Shown here one piece after another: positions 12,141 to 12,499 of a stretch of 12,499 nucleotides of DNA. Every line of letters begins with the position of its first letter. The stretch's first letter is position 1. Position numbers and translations under genes: made by a program. The stretch lies in the NCBI GenBank assembly GCA_025201865.1, contig MU602821.1, positions 9,533 to 22,031 of the forward strand, written 5' to 3'. Origin of the DNA: Ramicandelaber brevisporus. Lineage: Eukaryota; Kickxellomycota; Ramicandelaberales; Ramicandelaberaceae. The notes below the pieces were generated by a model that saw nothing but the letters and a program-made list of their open reading frames with translations, was not told where the DNA came from and searched no databases.

Positions 12141-12499
12141 TTACTCGTAGATGAGCGAGTCGATGACGCGGGTGTAGGAGGCGACGCCGTTCGGGAACCA
12201 GAGGGCAATCTCCTTCTCGGCGCTCTCGACAGAGTCGGAGCCGTGGATGATGTTGCGGCCGAGGTCGATGCAGAAGTCGCCGCGGATGGTGCCTGGCAGC
12301 GAGGCGAGCGGGTTGGTCTCGCCGAGCATCTTGCGGCCGGTGGCGACGACGCCCTTGCCCTGCCACACCATGCCGACAACTGGGCCAGACAGCATGTACT
12401 TGATAAGGCCAGCGAAGAATGGCTTGCCCTTGAGGTCGGCGTAGTGCTCCTCGAGCAGCTGCTGGCTTGGGGTCTTGAGCTCGAGAGCAACGAGCTTGA
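12141..12499 (-). CDS. NDK1: Nucleoside diphosphate kinase, 5' end cut by window edge
   Basis: 118 C-terminal residues are visible; about 30-35 N-terminal residues lie beyond the right edge. NDK transfers the gamma phosphate between NTPs and NDPs through a phosphohistidine and balances nucleotide pools, mainly in the cytosol. The sequence follows the family closely: K-L-V-A-L-E at the edge, then E-H-Y-A-D-L, K-P-F-F-A-G-L, M-L-S-G-P-V-V, the nucleotide-binding G-R-x-M-L-G-E-T-N-P, the P-G-T-I-R-G-D-F segment, and the active-site [12 protein letters not shown]. The catalytic His is encoded at 12245-12243. The protein ends in S-L-I-Y-E, like other eukaryotic NDKs. An internal ATG at 12395 is not the true start because homology continues upstream of it without break. 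Codon bias is strong, as in the elongase gene, fitting high expression. Confidence 0.97.
   Translation of the reverse strand, partial: KLVALELKTPSQQLLEEHYADLKGKPFFAGLIKYMLSGPVVGMVWQGKGVVATGRKMLGETNPLASLPGTIRGDFCIDLGRNIIHGSDSVESAEKEIALWFPNGVASYTRVIDSLIYE

Noticed and set aside
1-12499. CRISPR array, transposon, biosynthetic cluster or other organised novel system
   Set aside because: No regularly spaced repeats, terminal inverted repeats, transposase or integrase genes, or functionally linked gene set are visible; the genes are individually ordinary eukaryotic loci.

Overview
The window is a compact stretch of eukaryotic nuclear DNA. It holds eight protein genes, all readable as uninterrupted frames of normal family length, separated by AT-rich or strongly strand-asymmetric intergenic DNA. 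Yeast-type proteins are present: an Sgt2-type co-chaperone, an Elo2/Elo3-class elongase, a mitochondrial threonyl-tRNA synthetase, a Cdc27/POLD3 polymerase subunit and a Pbi2-like I9 inhibitor. Together with a secreted tyrosinase and an F-box-like protein, they suggest an intron-poor fungus. The missing introns and the low-complexity insertions inside conserved enzymes would fit an early-diverging lineage (for example Kickxellomycotina/Zoopagomycota), but that placement is a guess from gene content and cannot be settled from the sequence alone.

Layout, left to right: a 320-bp gene-free edge ending in an ATG/ATA-type microsatellite; a secreted tyrosinase on the minus strand (321-1733); a 1.24-kb divergent intergenic region with a minus-strand TATA box, a TGGAG pentamer repeat and a long purine-rich tract; an F-box-like protein on the plus strand (2975-4414), convergent with an Sgt2-like TPR co-chaperone on the minus strand (4535-5524); a 209-bp divergent promoter; a mitochondrial ThrRS on the plus strand (5734-8136), convergent at 73 bp with the POLD3/Cdc27 subunit of DNA polymerase delta on the minus strand (8210-9556); a 495-bp divergent region; a secreted or membrane-anchored I9-type protease-inhibitor protein (10052-10534); a 569-bp region with a C-rich tract that could form quadruplexes; an Elo2/3-type fatty-acid elongase on the plus strand (11104-11988), convergent with nucleoside diphosphate kinase on the minus strand (12141 to beyond the right edge).

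The genes do not form one pathway. They are mostly housekeeping functions (protein targeting, mitochondrial translation, DNA replication, sphingolipid-type fatty-acid elongation, nucleotide balance) interspersed with two secretory-pathway proteins and an orphan F-box protein. I see no mobile element, CRISPR array, tRNA or rRNA gene. The points most worth a second look are the two FF-type PCNA/Rev1-binding-like motifs in POLD3, the unusual ThrRS (no TGS domain, editing site kept, Cys/His-rich insertion in the catalytic domain), the stand-alone secreted I9 protein with a Ser-rich WxxW tail, and the tyrosinase that lacks the usual thioether cysteine.
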